From positions 1 to 38,221 of the IMG/VR virus record IMGVR_UViG_3300033142_000225: 38,221 nucleotides of DNA; one strand, written 5' to 3'. Numbering within the stretch: position 1 is the first letter of the stretch; each line of letters starts with the position of its first letter. The notes under the pieces are model-generated. The model did not search any database, was not told the origin of the DNA, and saw nothing but the letters and a program-made list of their open reading frames with translations. A program made the translations under genes and the position numbers. The DNA is from a virus. This document shows positions 22,052 through 31,649 of the stretch, piece by piece.

Positions 22052-23509
22052 ATGGCTGGATCGGTAAATGCAACCCCGACATTCGCTCTAACTCCAAGTT
22101 CAGAAAGAACACCTGGAACAGAGAATTACATTACTAACTTCGACTTTTTAAATCAGTATCTTCCTGATACTTATGAAAAAGAGTTTGAACGTTATGGAAA
22201 CAGAACTATCTCTTCATTCTTACGTATGGTAGGAGCTGAGATGCCTACAAATTCTGACCTTATAAAATGGGCAGAACAAGGTAGACTACACACTAAATAT
22301 ACTCAAGTAGGTACTGCTGCTCTTATTAATGCAGACCAAGCTACTTTTCAAGTAAATGACGTTATTGACCCTGCTACAGCTCAACAAGTTGTAAGAGTAG
22401 GTCAAACTATTGCTGTTGTACAAAACAGTGGCGCTGGTATGAATAAAGCTGTTGTTACTGCTGTGAATAACGCAGGTGGTGGAGCTGGACAATTTACTTG
22501 TTCTTTCTACGAAGCAGGAGGATTAATCGCTGCTGGAACTGGAGATGCTAACGCTGATGTTACTATCTTTATTTATGGTTCAGAATTTAGAAAAGGAACT
22601 GCTGGAATGGTTGGTTCTCTTGAGTCTAATGACTTTATCTTTGAAAACAAGCCTATCATCTTAAAAGACACATATACTGTTTCTGGATCTGATATGGCTC
22701 AAATTGGATGGGTAGAAGTTACTACTGAAGACGGAGCTACTGGATACCTATGGTATTTAAAATCAGAGCATGAAACTCGTTTACGTTTTGATGACTACTT
22801 AGAGACTGCAATGATTGAAGCTGTACCTGCTGAGCAAAACTCAGGAGCTGCTGCTGCATTAGGTAGCGCTGCTGGTGCTGCAAATCCTGGTGCTGGATCT
22901 GACGGTATCTTCTATTCTGTTTCTCAAAGAGGAAATATCTGGAATGGTGGAAACCCACAAGCTTTAGCAGATTTTGACGCTATCATCTCTCGTTTAGATA
23001 AGCAAGGGTCTATCGAAGAAAATGTTATTTTCCTTGATCGTCAATTTGGATTTGACATTGATGACATGTTAGCTGCACAAAACTCTTACGGAGCAGGTGG
23101 TACTTCTTATGGTCTATTTGACAATGATGAAGAGATGGCATTAAATCTAGGTTTCTCAGGATTCCGTAGAGGATATGACTTCTATAAGACTGACTGGAAA
23201 TACTTAAACGATCCTACAATGCGAGGAGGACTTCCTTTAGGAGCTAACTCTGGACGAGTAAATGGATTACTTGTACCTGCTGGATCTACAAGTGTTTACG
23301 ATCAAATCTTAGGGAAGAACGCTAAGCGACCTTTCTTACACGTTCGTTACAGAGCTTCTGAAACAGAAGATCGACGTTACAAAACTTGGATTACGGGATC
23401 TGCCGGTGGCGCTGCTACTAGCGATATCGATAACATGCAAGTTAACTTCTTGTCTGAGAGAGCTGTTTGTACTTTAGGTGCTAACAACTTCTTCTTATTC
23501 CAAGAATAG
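22052..23509 (+). CDS. Major capsid protein, 485 aa
   Basis: Follows the scaffold by 17 bases. MAGSVNATPTFALTPSSERT leads to an arm and helix (NFDFLNQYLPDTYEKEFERY), then RTISSFLRMVGAEMPTNSDL, the beta domain GSEFRKGTAGMVGSLESNDF, a conserved ARM ETRLRFDDYLETAMIE and C-terminal DRRYKTWITGSAGGAATSDI with VNFLSERAVCTLGANNFFLF. The size, the HK97-like layout and the codon use (more uniform, TCT/GGA/GCT-rich, as expected from a highly made protein) support the capsid assignment. A strong terminator follows. Confidence 0.9.
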   Translation: MAGSVNATPTFALTPSSERTPGTENYITNFDFLNQYLPDTYEKEFERYGNRTISSFLRMVGAEMPTNSDLIKWAEQGRLHTKYTQVGTAALINADQATFQVNDVIDPATAQQVVRVGQTIAVVQNSGAGMNKAVVTAVNNAGGGAGQFTCSFYEAGGLIAAGTGDANADVTIFIYGSEFRKGTAGMVGSLESNDFIFENKPIILKDTYTVSGSDMAQIGWVEVTTEDGATGYLWYLKSEHETRLRFDDYLETAMIEAVPAEQNSGAAAALGSAAGAANPGAGSDGIFYSVSQRGNIWNGGNPQALADFDAIISRLDKQGSIEENVIFLDRQFGFDIDDMLAAQNSYGAGGTSYGLFDNDEEMALNLGFSGFRRGYDFYKTDWKYLNDPTMRGGLPLGANSGRVNGLLVPAGSTSVYDQILGKNAKRPFLHVRYRASETEDRRYKTWITGSAGGAATSDIDNMQVNFLSERAVCTLGANNFFLFQE

Positions 23510-23523
23510 TAGATTGCCTTTTA

Positions 23524-23553
23524 ATGGGGGTGTAAAAACCCCCATTATTTTAT
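23524..23553 (+). terminator. Rho-independent terminator after the capsid gene
   Basis: A perfect 10-bp stem (TAATGGGGGT / ACCCCCATTA, 23524-23533 and 23540-23549) with loop GTAAAA is followed by TTTT. The strong hairpin suits a highly expressed gene and may leave partial read-through. Confidence 0.85.
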
Positions 23554-23583
23554 AAACTTTAAATTAAATCTAAATTATATACA

Positions 23584-24336
23584 ATGAAAAAGAATACAGT
23601 TTTTGTAGATAAACAATACAAATTAGTAAGAGAAACTCCACCATTATCATTAATACTAGCTTCTCGACATACTCAGAGATACCCTTTACTACATTGGGAT
23701 GAAAAAGAAGGAACTAATCGTCCTTTAAGATACGCTAGAAATCAAAAAACACCTTTCCAAGACGAGCAAGATAACAATGCTATTTTAGAGCCAATTGTTT
23801 TTGATGACGGATTTTTAAACGTTCCTAAAAACAATCAAGTGCTACAGCAGTTTTTATCTTTACACCCAGGGAACGGAAGTCTTTTCGTAGAGGTAGATAA
23901 AGCAAAAGAAGCTGCAGAGATTGTTGAAGACTTAAACTTAGAGGTAGATGCCTTAATTGAAGCTAGACAATTAGAATTAGATCAAGTAGAGAATGTAGCT
24001 AGAGTTTTATTTGGAAGTGATGTTTCTAAAATTACGACAGCAGAGCTGCGAAGAGATATATTAATATTCGCAAAGTCTGACCCTAAAGGTTTTTTAACCT
24101 TACTTAAAGATCCTATGTTAAAAATGAACGCTACTGTTCAATCTTTCTTTGATAAGAATTTATTGAGTCTTAGAAATAATAAAAAAGAGGTGTGGTTTAA
24201 TACGCCTTCAAATAAAAAGAAGATGCTTAATGTTCCTTACGGCGAAGACTATATGTATATGGCCGCATCCTTCTTTCAATCAGATGATGGAGTAGAATCA
24301 TACAAACATCTTAGGCAGTTGTCTAAGGATAAGTAA
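23584..24336 (+). CDS. Conserved virion-assembly protein of unknown function, 250 aa
   Basis: MKKNTVFVDKQYKLVRETPP, then RYPLLHWDEKEGTNRPLRYA, a beta stretch with NQVLQQFLSLHPGNGSLFVE, helices rich in Ala/Glu (KAKEAAEIVEDLNLEVDALI), and a C-terminal EVWFNTPSNKKKMLNVPYGE. It is framed by a terminator on each side, so it can be expressed alone at a level different from the capsid gene. Homologues sit just after the capsid gene in related flavophages from memory. A head completion or ring protein is possible, but no motif proves it. Confidence 0.65.
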   Translation: MKKNTVFVDKQYKLVRETPPLSLILASRHTQRYPLLHWDEKEGTNRPLRYARNQKTPFQDEQDNNAILEPIVFDDGFLNVPKNNQVLQQFLSLHPGNGSLFVEVDKAKEAAEIVEDLNLEVDALIEARQLELDQVENVARVLFGSDVSKITTAELRRDILIFAKSDPKGFLTLLKDPMLKMNATVQSFFDKNLLSLRNNKKEVWFNTPSNKKKMLNVPYGEDYMYMAASFFQSDDGVESYKHLRQLSKDK

Positions 24337-24350
24337 GAGGAGATAAATGA

Positions 24351-24380
24351 AGGGGTCAAAAAATTGACCTCTTTTTTTTT
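24351..24380 (+). terminator. Rho-independent terminator
   Basis: A 9-bp stem (AGGGGTCAA 24351-24359 / TTGACCTCT 24364-24372, one G-T wobble) with an AAAA loop is followed by a run of nine T to 24380. Confidence 0.9.
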
Positions 24381-24391
24381 GCTTATCTTTG
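24364..24391 (+). promoter_or_regulatory. Promoter overlapping the terminator
   Basis: TTG (24364-24366), then 17 bases, then TATCTTTG (24384-24391) is a full Flavobacteriia promoter. Its -33 element is the right arm of the terminator hairpin. The ATG at 24408 is 16 bases downstream, so tail genes are restarted here. Confidence 0.75.
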
Positions 24392-24407
24392 TGCAAAAGA
24401 ATTAGCA

Positions 24408-25136
24408 ATGATAAATTCTGTACGAAATACAGTTTTAGCGATTATAAATAAAAATAACTATGGTTATATATCTCCATCAGATTTTAACCTTTTTGCGAAG
24501 CAAGCTCAGCTGGATATATTCGATGAATATTTTTATTCATATAATCAACAAATAAATAAAGAGAATTCACGTGTATCAGGAACTGGTTATGCGGACATAA
24601 AGAAAGGACTAGAGGAGGTGATAGATACTTTTTCAGTAACATCAGTTTTATCTCAAGTAGCTTTAAATGTTTTTTCTGTTCCTACTGCAAACACTACTGG
24701 ATCGGATTATTATTTACTAAATAAAATCCTTTGTTCTTCTGGTGGTGTATATAAGGGAGAGGCGGAAAAAGTAAGTCATAGTAAAATAACACTTTTAAAC
24801 AATTCTGTTTTAACAGCTCCCTCTATTGCATATCCCGCCTATACTCAAGAAGGAAATAGTTTGACAATATTTCCAGCAACATATAATACTGCAGGAGATA
24901 TTCAATCACAATATATTAGATACCCTAAAGATCCTAAATGGACCTATACCACTATATTAAGTGGAGACCCTATTTTTGATCAAAGTCAACCTGACTATCA
25001 AGACTTCGAGCTTCCTTTAGATGACGCTAATGATTTAGTGGCTAAGATACTTCAGTATGCAGGTATATCGATAAGAGAAGGAGATGTCGTTAAGTTTGGA
25101 CAATTAGAGGAACAATTACAAAATCAACAGCAATAG
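24408..25136 (+). CDS. Head-tail connector/neck protein candidate, 242 aa
   Basis: MINSVRNTVLAIINKNNYGY is followed by ISPSDFNLFAKQAQLDIFDE YF-type helix, a beta part with AYPAYTQEGNSLTIFPATYN and YIRYPKDPKWTYTTILSGDP, then a helical end with Gln-rich tail. The pattern of a helical start (xxYNxFAxxAQxDIFxEYF) and a middle with a YxRYPxxPxW strand is typical of neck proteins found after the capsid gene in podovirus-like phages of Bacteroidetes. The position next to the 306-aa protein supports a connector pair. Family assignment is from memory. Confidence 0.65.
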   Translation: MINSVRNTVLAIINKNNYGYISPSDFNLFAKQAQLDIFDEYFYSYNQQINKENSRVSGTGYADIKKGLEEVIDTFSVTSVLSQVALNVFSVPTANTTGSDYYLLNKILCSSGGVYKGEAEKVSHSKITLLNNSVLTAPSIAYPAYTQEGNSLTIFPATYNTAGDIQSQYIRYPKDPKWTYTTILSGDPIFDQSQPDYQDFELPLDDANDLVAKILQYAGISIREGDVVKFGQLEEQLQNQQQ

Positions 25137-25138
25137 GT

Positions 25139-26059
25139 ATGGCATACATGGATCAAAAAAAATATTATACTAATGATGGGGTTGCGCCTACGGATGCAAA
25201 TTGGGGTTCGTCTCAATATGTAAGTTTAGCTGATGTAGTTACTAACTTCTTGTTGATGTATGACGGAAACCATTCTTTAATAAACAATGAAAGTAGATAC
25301 AAGGTATTGTTTCATGCAAAAAGAGGTATTCAAGAATTAAATTATGACGCATTTAAAGAGATAAAATCTTTAGAATTAAAAGTTTATGATGATTTAAGAT
25401 TTGTTCTTCCTTCTGATTATGTTAATTGGGTTGACCTGTCTTTATTTAAAGATGGTGTGGTTAGAAAATTAACAGAAAATATACAGGTTCAATCGGCGGT
25501 TTCTTATATTCAAACATCAACAGCAGGATTTACTTATGATGCTAGCGACAATGTTTCTAAAGAGACCTCGGATATAGATACTCAAAGATTAAATGGTAGC
25601 TTAAAAAGTATTTATCTTAATGACGCTATTGATGAAGACGTTAATCCTGGTGTGAATGATTATGATAGTGATATATATAATTCACGTATTGGAGCTAGAT
25701 ATGGTTTAAATACTGAGACCGCTAACATTAACCCAACTTTTACTATAGATAAAAAAGCCGGTGTAATTAATTTTGATTCTACTATGGCTAATCAAAGCTG
25801 CATATTACAGTATATATCAGACGGAATGGAAAATGGAGACGACTCTTTAATTAGTGTCCATAAAATGTTTGAAGAGTATATATATGCGTATATAACTTAT
25901 GCAATATTAAATAGTAAATTTAATGTTCAAGAGTATATTATAAATAGAGCTAGAAAAAACAAAGCGGCTCTTTTAAGAAACGCAAAAATTAGATTAAGCA
26001 ATATTCATCCCGGAAGACTTATTATGAATATGAGAGGGAAGAATAAGTGGATAAAGTAA
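25139..26059 (+). CDS. Tail tubular/neck protein candidate (gp11-like position), 306 aa
   Basis: MAYMDQKKYYTNDGVAPTDA, then SRYKVLFHAKRGIQELNYDA, LELKVYDDLRFVLPSDYVNW, an acidic loop region about 150-195, FTIDKKAGVINFDSTMANQS, and the helical end MFEEYIYAYITYAILNSKFN with RARKNKAALLRNAKIRLSNI. The RxxKxxLxxAKRGIQELNYD...LPxDYVNWV...ILxYISDG...KxxEEYIYAYIxYxILxxK layout is shared with the head-tail connector of flavophages and crAss-like phages (from memory). It would bridge portal and tail together with the 242-aa protein. Confidence 0.65.
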   Translation: MAYMDQKKYYTNDGVAPTDANWGSSQYVSLADVVTNFLLMYDGNHSLINNESRYKVLFHAKRGIQELNYDAFKEIKSLELKVYDDLRFVLPSDYVNWVDLSLFKDGVVRKLTENIQVQSAVSYIQTSTAGFTYDASDNVSKETSDIDTQRLNGSLKSIYLNDAIDEDVNPGVNDYDSDIYNSRIGARYGLNTETANINPTFTIDKKAGVINFDSTMANQSCILQYISDGMENGDDSLISVHKMFEEYIYAYITYAILNSKFNVQEYIINRARKNKAALLRNAKIRLSNIHPGRLIMNMRGKNKWIK

Positions 26060-26060
26060 T

Positions 26061-27110
26061 ATGGCAAAATTAAAAAGGCATTTTATTAAAGGACGCATGA
26101 ATAAAAGCGTCGACGAAAGGCTTGTACCTAACGGAGAGTATATAGATGCTTTAAACGTGAGGCTAGGATCTACTGAAGCTTCTGAAGTTGGGTCGGTAGA
26201 AAACTCTAAAGGTAATAGTGTTTTAACGGCCTTAATATTTACTGACTTTCAAACTCTACAAGAAACACCATTAAGCGAATCTGCAAGAACAATAGGGGTG
26301 CATGAGGATGGTGCAAACGAAACTATATATTGGTTTGTTCACGACCCTAAGTTCCCATTAGGAAATACAGGTAGGTGTGATATGATTGTTTCATTTAACA
26401 CTGTTACAGGTCAAGTAACCTATCATGTGGTTAGTATTGATGACGGAAGCGGGATTCTCACCACTTTAAATTTTAATCCTCAGTATTTAATAACTGGAGT
26501 AAGTTTAATTGGAGATCTTTTATTTTTTACAGATGGTCTTAATCCTCCAAGGTTTATAAACATCAATAATGATTACGCTGACCCTACTGATCAAGGAGCT
26601 GCGACACCTATAGTGTCTTGGTCGTTTACTGCAGGATCAGTGGTTTCAAGTGGAATAGAGACAATTGGTTTTGATCAAGGAACTTTATCTCCATGTCCTA
26701 ATCCTGTGGGGGCAATAGGAGTTGGAGTTGCTCCAACAACTACTCAAATAGCTCTTCCAGGAGTTGATTGTTATACGTTGGGTTCACTAACAAAAACTAA
26801 GGGATATGGTATTCAAGCAATAAACAATTTATCAAACTTCGCTTTAACATCTTTCACTTATCTTCCTTCTACAGGGAAAGGCGAATTTACTATTATAAAT
26901 AGCGGAGGCATAGGTAACCCAGGGTCAGGAAGTCTTTCGGGTACAATAACAGGGGATGATGGAAGTTCTGGAACTTGGGAAGTTGATTATAATCCGGGGA
27001 ATACTTATGTTGATTCAGCAGGAACTGTATTAACTCCTGAGTCTTTAGGTCAGATTACATATACGAACATAGCTTTAGTTAACAATGTAACCTACACCAT
27101 TAATATTTAG
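26061..27110 (+). CDS. N-terminal part of the tail stabilisation/propeller protein, plus extra domain (349 aa)
   Basis: MAKLKRHFIKGRMNKSVDER with LVPNGEYIDALNVRLGSTEA and GSVENSKGNSVL is the start known from large tail proteins (GRMN(K/L)DxDERLxPNGEYxDALNxxxxTSEGxxVGxxxNxxGN). A beta-propeller-like segment follows: ETIYWFVHDPKFP, FNPQYLITGVSLIGDLLFFT, DGLNPPRFININNDY. In relatives the chain would go on directly to the sequence found at the start of the next gene. Here residues about 178-349 are an unrelated Thr/Gly/Ser-rich Ig-like domain ending VTYTINI, with a stop. The next gene begins two bases later in another frame. See finding on the split. Confidence 0.7.
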   Translation: MAKLKRHFIKGRMNKSVDERLVPNGEYIDALNVRLGSTEASEVGSVENSKGNSVLTALIFTDFQTLQETPLSESARTIGVHEDGANETIYWFVHDPKFPLGNTGRCDMIVSFNTVTGQVTYHVVSIDDGSGILTTLNFNPQYLITGVSLIGDLLFFTDGLNPPRFININNDYADPTDQGAATPIVSWSFTAGSVVSSGIETIGFDQGTLSPCPNPVGAIGVGVAPTTTQIALPGVDCYTLGSLTKTKGYGIQAINNLSNFALTSFTYLPSTGKGEFTIINSGGIGNPGSGSLSGTITGDDGSSGTWEVDYNPGNTYVDSAGTVLTPESLGQITYTNIALVNNVTYTINI

Positions 27111-27112
27111 AT

Positions 27113-30100
27113 ATGTCATATATAGATAACTTTAGTGCGGAAAGTATTTTGGTGATAAAAAAACCACCTACTTCATCCCCTACAATAAAACCAATTACAT
27201 TACCAACGCAAAATAATTTTTTAGAAGAAAGATTTGTTTGTTTTGCTTATAGATATGAATATCAAAACGGGGAGTTTTCAGCAACATCACAATTTAGTGA
27301 TCCTGCATTTACCTCTGAACCATATACGTTTAGTTATGATAGCTTTCTAAATGAAGGAATGATTAACTCTTCTAATGCTGCTGAAATAACCTATAATACA
27401 GGAGGACCTTTAGTTATTGCTGTCGAGCTTTTGTTTAAAGAGATGGGCGATAGCACTATAAAGATAATAGAAAGGCTAGATAAAGTTGCCTTAAATTTAG
27501 GTAATGATAATACAGCTACATATGTTTTTGATAATCAAAAAATATTTACAGTACTTCCTGAGTCAGAAATATTAAGACTCTACGACAATGTTCCTTTAAA
27601 GGCTAACGCCCAAACACTTATGGGTAATAGATTGATTTATGGTAATTACACAGAAGGTCATGATTTAGTAGATAAACTCAATAATCCTGTTAAATTTACC
27701 TACAATACTGAGCTTGAGTCTAAAGATGTAGGTTTAGCTGATATCGATATTTCTAATATTAGCGGAGACTATACTATAAGCGGATCATCCATAACTGTTC
27801 CTGAATCTGTATTGTCTATAAATTTAAGCGGTCAGCCGCTATTAGCCGGCTCTAGAATATTTATTGACATTCAATTTTTACACTCTTCTTTTGAAGGTCA
27901 AACTCCTTTGCCTAATGAAACGACTGTAGGCACACTAATTGCTTTTGATTATGTTTTACCTCAAGCTTTTAATAGCGTTCACGAGTTGGCTATTAGCGAT
28001 CATTTTATAGCTTACATAGGGAGTAGCTCGACTATAAAGCCTATGGCTACGTCTTGTGATGGAACAACTTTCACGGATGTTTTTAATTGCTCAATACCTA
28101 ATACTTTAACTACACCAACCGGCACTGTAACTAAATCTAATAGTGGTATATCTGGTGTTGGTCAAGCTATTGAAATAATAAGTACTTCTGGAAGTGATGT
28201 GATAGATCTTCAGATTCCCGCAGTACAATTTGTTGATGACCTAGTAACTCCTACCCAAACTTTATATGAATTCTATCAAATAAATGTATCTTCAGGAACT
28301 TTTCAAGAGTTGTCTAATAATTACAGTTTACACAGTAACAGGGGCTATGAGCTTGGTATTGTGTATATGGATGAATTTAACAGGTCTAGTACTGCTCAAG
28401 TAAGCGTAGACAACACTATCCATATTCCTTGCGGAAAATCTTCTTCTGTAAATAAAATTAAAGCTATAATTCCAGGAGGCCCAGGCCCTGCTTCAACATC
28501 TGTTACTCCAGCTCAAATAGCTCCTTCTTGGGCTACTAGGTATAAATTTGTTATTAAGCCAGATAGAACTACTTACGAGACTATTTATACGAGCACTTAT
28601 TACGATGACCCAGACAGTAATGCGACTTACTTTTTTTTAGAAGGAGAAAACGCTAATAAGGTAGAAGCGGGGGATAGATTAATAGTTAAGACCGACAGTA
28701 GGGGAGTAATATCTAACTGCACTTATACTACTGTACTAGAGAAAGAAGCTAAAACAGAGAATTTTATAACTATACCAGATCCTTTAAACCCTCCTTCAGG
28801 GGGTAACGATGGCGGAACTATACTAGTTCCTGCCGGGGTGTATATGAAAATTAATGCGAACAATTTTGTTATAGAAAATAACGAAGAAGCTGGGGGAAGT
28901 TTTGTGGACGAGGGGACTCTCCATGGTGCTAGCACACGTTCGATAGGCCCTTCTTTTATAGCTTATCCAGTAAATTCAGTTAATCCTGGAGGCACAGGAG
29001 CTACTAGTTATATTGATTATACAGTTCCAGAAGGAAGTGGAGTTCAATATTCTTTTGATTTTACTCAGGCAAGCTTGAGAGCATTTGGTTCTCAAATAAC
29101 AGAAGGTAGGGATTACAACTTAAGCCTCAATATAAGATCTAGAGCAGATTACAACAACTTTAAAGATTTTTGGGACGGAGAAGATTTTAATCTATTAATA
29201 GATAATGGAGTGTCTTCTATTGGGCCAGGAGGAGATCCTTGGGAAATAAACTATAACAGCACATTACAAACGGAAGCTAGAGACCCTTTGTATACTGATA
29301 TGCCTGATACTGCAAGAGATCAAATTGAATTTAAATTTTTCAGAAACTCTGCAACTAATCAACTTTTTCTTTTGTCTGCAGCAGGCAGGGATTCTTATTA
29401 TTCTGTAGCCGGTATCTCTAATGTAAAACACGCTTATACAGACGAAAGAATACAGATTAATAGAGTTCCTAGTGACACCATTGTATTTGAGACTATACCA
29501 TTAGATGGATCTGTTGATATATGGTATGAGAATGATTTGTCTTTTGCTATAGACAACCTAGGTCAACATACTGGTAATATTCAAAATCAACTTATTGATT
29601 TTAATAATGGGGCTACCACTACTCCTCAAGACGCTATTATAGATACAGGGTTTTATAACTGTATTGCTTTTGGTAATGGTGTAGAGAGTTATAAAATTAG
29701 AGACTCTGTAAAAGGTAAGGATTTAAACTTTGGAAATAGAGTAACCACAACTTCTTCTCAGATATATAAAGAATCTAATAGATTTGCGGATTTAACTTAT
29801 AGTGGTGTATTTAATGACGAGAGTAACGTAAATAAATTAAATGAATTTAACTTAGGACTTTTAAACTTTAAGCCTCTTGAAGAGTCTTTTGGGCCTATAG
29901 AAAAATTATACGGAAGAAAAGATGATATACTTACACTTCAAGAAGATAAAATATCTTACGTATTAGTATCAAAAGATTTGTTGAGTGATGCTAGTGGAAG
30001 TGGAGTTTTAACATCTGTTCCTACCATCTTAGGTAAACAAATTCCTAGAATTGAAGAGTACGGAATAAGTTCAAATCCTGAGAGTTTTTCTTCTTATGGT

Positions 30101-31639
30101 GCGAATAAATATTTTACTGATTCTAAAAGAGGGGCGGTGATAAAGCTTAGCGGAAGCTCATTTCAGAACGACACACTAGAAGTTGTTTCTCAGCTTGGTA
30201 TGAGGGGTTGGTTTAGAGATTTTTTCATAGACACTATAAGCAATCAAAAGCTAGGAGCTTATGATCCTTACATGAACGAATATGTTTTAGCTACAAACTC
30301 TCAGACCGAATCTGGTGATGTTAATTGTTTCCCTTGTGGTGTAGCAGAAAACGTTCTTGTTGAGCCTAGCAGAGAGACTATTTACTGTGTTAATGTAGGT
30401 CAAAACGTAGGATCAGTTGTTATTGATTATATTATTCCTAACGCTGAGGAAGATAACGTTATAACTCAGCCAAACACTCCTTCTACAGGAACTGGGTTAG
30501 TTGATATTATAAGTGAATCTAGTAGCGATATAGTTACGGAAACCACCAATACAGGAGTTGGGTATACTATAAACGCCTATTATAATAATGTAGGATACGG
30601 AACAGTAGGGCCTGTATATGTAAGCGGATCTATTACTGTGCCTAAAACTTTAGTAGATGTTACAACTATAACTTTAGTGGTAACAACAAACTCAACAGAG
30701 TCTGATACGATTCAAATAACTACTGGTTGTGTAACTGAAAACATAATGACTCTTTACAATATTACCTTAACTAGCGATAATGAAGCCACTCAAACTATTC
30801 ATAATGAATATTCTTGGATTGACGGACCTTTCTCGTCTTCAGTTCAGTCAAATCAAGTTCAGTTTTCTGGAGGGCAATCTACTCCTGTTATCTCTCAATT
30901 TGCTAGCGGCTCAGGGCCAACGGGTATTTTTGCTCCATCAGCAGGAGCTACTGTAAGTATGATAAGTAATAAGCTAGACACTGATGATTTTGTGTTTGAT
31001 GCTACGTCAAATAAATTCCAATATTTAAGAACAGCTACTACATACGGAAATAATTCAGCAGACATGTTAGCTTTAGTTTCAGCAGCTAATACAGCTACTC
31101 CTGTTGTGGTAAATGGAAATCAAAATTACGCTAACTTTACAATGCCTACAGGTACTGCTTTAGAGAATAAACTGTACATGATATGGGATTATAGAGATTC
31201 AACTAGCGCTATACTAAACGTAGACAATAACTATGTTGATGCTTGTTGTCCTACTATACCAATAGGGCCTGTAGTTGATTGTGGTGTTGCTAACGCTTAT
31301 TCTGGAGGGGTGGTATTTCCTAGCTTATCCAATGTTACGTTAGGATCTATAAACGGAAACGTTGTTCTTGATTACAATGTAGCTTCAGTTCCTTCTAAGA
31401 TATTAGTTAAGTACGATGGAATTGTGGTTATAGATACAGGATATAGAGGAGACTCTTCTTATCAAGGTCAATTAAATAATGCGCTTGCATCTAGAGGTCT
31501 TCCTCCTGAAGTTATAGCAGGGACAGGTACAGGGACAGCTTCATTTACTAAATCTACAGCTACTACAAATGCTGTGATTGAGGTATACTCTCCTTTAAGT
31601 AATAACGTATGGACTACAACATTAAATTGTCCAACTTAA
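27113..31639 (+). CDS. Main part of the tail stabilisation/propeller protein (1508 aa)
   Basis: MSYIDNFSAESILVIKKPPT and FVCFAYRYEYQNGEFSATSQ (about 40-60) continue the family pattern interrupted in the gene before. Residues about 900-1060 hold LNEFNLGLLNFKPLEESFGP, IEKLYGRKDDILTLQEDKIS and MRGWFRDFFIDTISNQKLGA YDPYMNEYVLATN, the conserved core of these giant tail proteins (related in order and size to T7 gp12-like nozzle and crAss-like stabilisation proteins). The rest is Ig-like, Thr/Ser/Gly-rich, with several Cys near the C-terminus (DACCPTIPIGPVVDCG). It probably forms the tail nozzle and carries adhesion domains. Two bases separate it from the upstream part. Confidence 0.75.
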   Translation: MSYIDNFSAESILVIKKPPTSSPTIKPITLPTQNNFLEERFVCFAYRYEYQNGEFSATSQFSDPAFTSEPYTFSYDSFLNEGMINSSNAAEITYNTGGPLVIAVELLFKEMGDSTIKIIERLDKVALNLGNDNTATYVFDNQKIFTVLPESEILRLYDNVPLKANAQTLMGNRLIYGNYTEGHDLVDKLNNPVKFTYNTELESKDVGLADIDISNISGDYTISGSSITVPESVLSINLSGQPLLAGSRIFIDIQFLHSSFEGQTPLPNETTVGTLIAFDYVLPQAFNSVHELAISDHFIAYIGSSSTIKPMATSCDGTTFTDVFNCSIPNTLTTPTGTVTKSNSGISGVGQAIEIISTSGSDVIDLQIPAVQFVDDLVTPTQTLYEFYQINVSSGTFQELSNNYSLHSNRGYELGIVYMDEFNRSSTAQVSVDNTIHIPCGKSSSVNKIKAIIPGGPGPASTSVTPAQIAPSWATRYKFVIKPDRTTYETIYTSTYYDDPDSNATYFFLEGENANKVEAGDRLIVKTDSRGVISNCTYTTVLEKEAKTENFITIPDPLNPPSGGNDGGTILVPAGVYMKINANNFVIENNEEAGGSFVDEGTLHGASTRSIGPSFIAYPVNSVNPGGTGATSYIDYTVPEGSGVQYSFDFTQASLRAFGSQITEGRDYNLSLNIRSRADYNNFKDFWDGEDFNLLIDNGVSSIGPGGDPWEINYNSTLQTEARDPLYTDMPDTARDQIEFKFFRNSATNQLFLLSAAGRDSYYSVAGISNVKHAYTDERIQINRVPSDTIVFETIPLDGSVDIWYENDLSFAIDNLGQHTGNIQNQLIDFNNGATTTPQDAIIDTGFYNCIAFGNGVESYKIRDSVKGKDLNFGNRVTTTSSQIYKESNRFADLTYSGVFNDESNVNKLNEFNLGLLNFKPLEESFGPIEKLYGRKDDILTLQEDKISYVLVSKDLLSDASGSGVLTSVPTILGKQIPRIEEYGISSNPESFSSYGANKYFTDSKRGAVIKLSGSSFQNDTLEVVSQLGMRGWFRDFFIDTISNQKLGAYDPYMNEYVLATNSQTESGDVNCFPCGVAENVLVEPSRETIYCVNVGQNVGSVVIDYIIPNAEEDNVITQPNTPSTGTGLVDIISESSSDIVTETTNTGVGYTINAYYNNVGYGTVGPVYVSGSITVPKTLVDVTTITLVVTTNSTESDTIQITTGCVTENIMTLYNITLTSDNEATQTIHNEYSWIDGPFSSSVQSNQVQFSGGQSTPVISQFASGSGPTGIFAPSAGATVSMISNKLDTDDFVFDATSNKFQYLRTATTYGNNSADMLALVSAANTATPVVVNGNQNYANFTMPTGTALENKLYMIWDYRDSTSAILNVDNNYVDACCPTIPIGPVVDCGVANAYSGGVVFPSLSNVTLGSINGNVVLDYNVASVPSKILVKYDGIVVIDTGYRGDSSYQGQLNNALASRGLPPEVIAGTGTGTASFTKSTATTNAVIEVYSPLSNNVWTTTLNCPT

Positions 31640-31649
31640 ATTAAAATAA

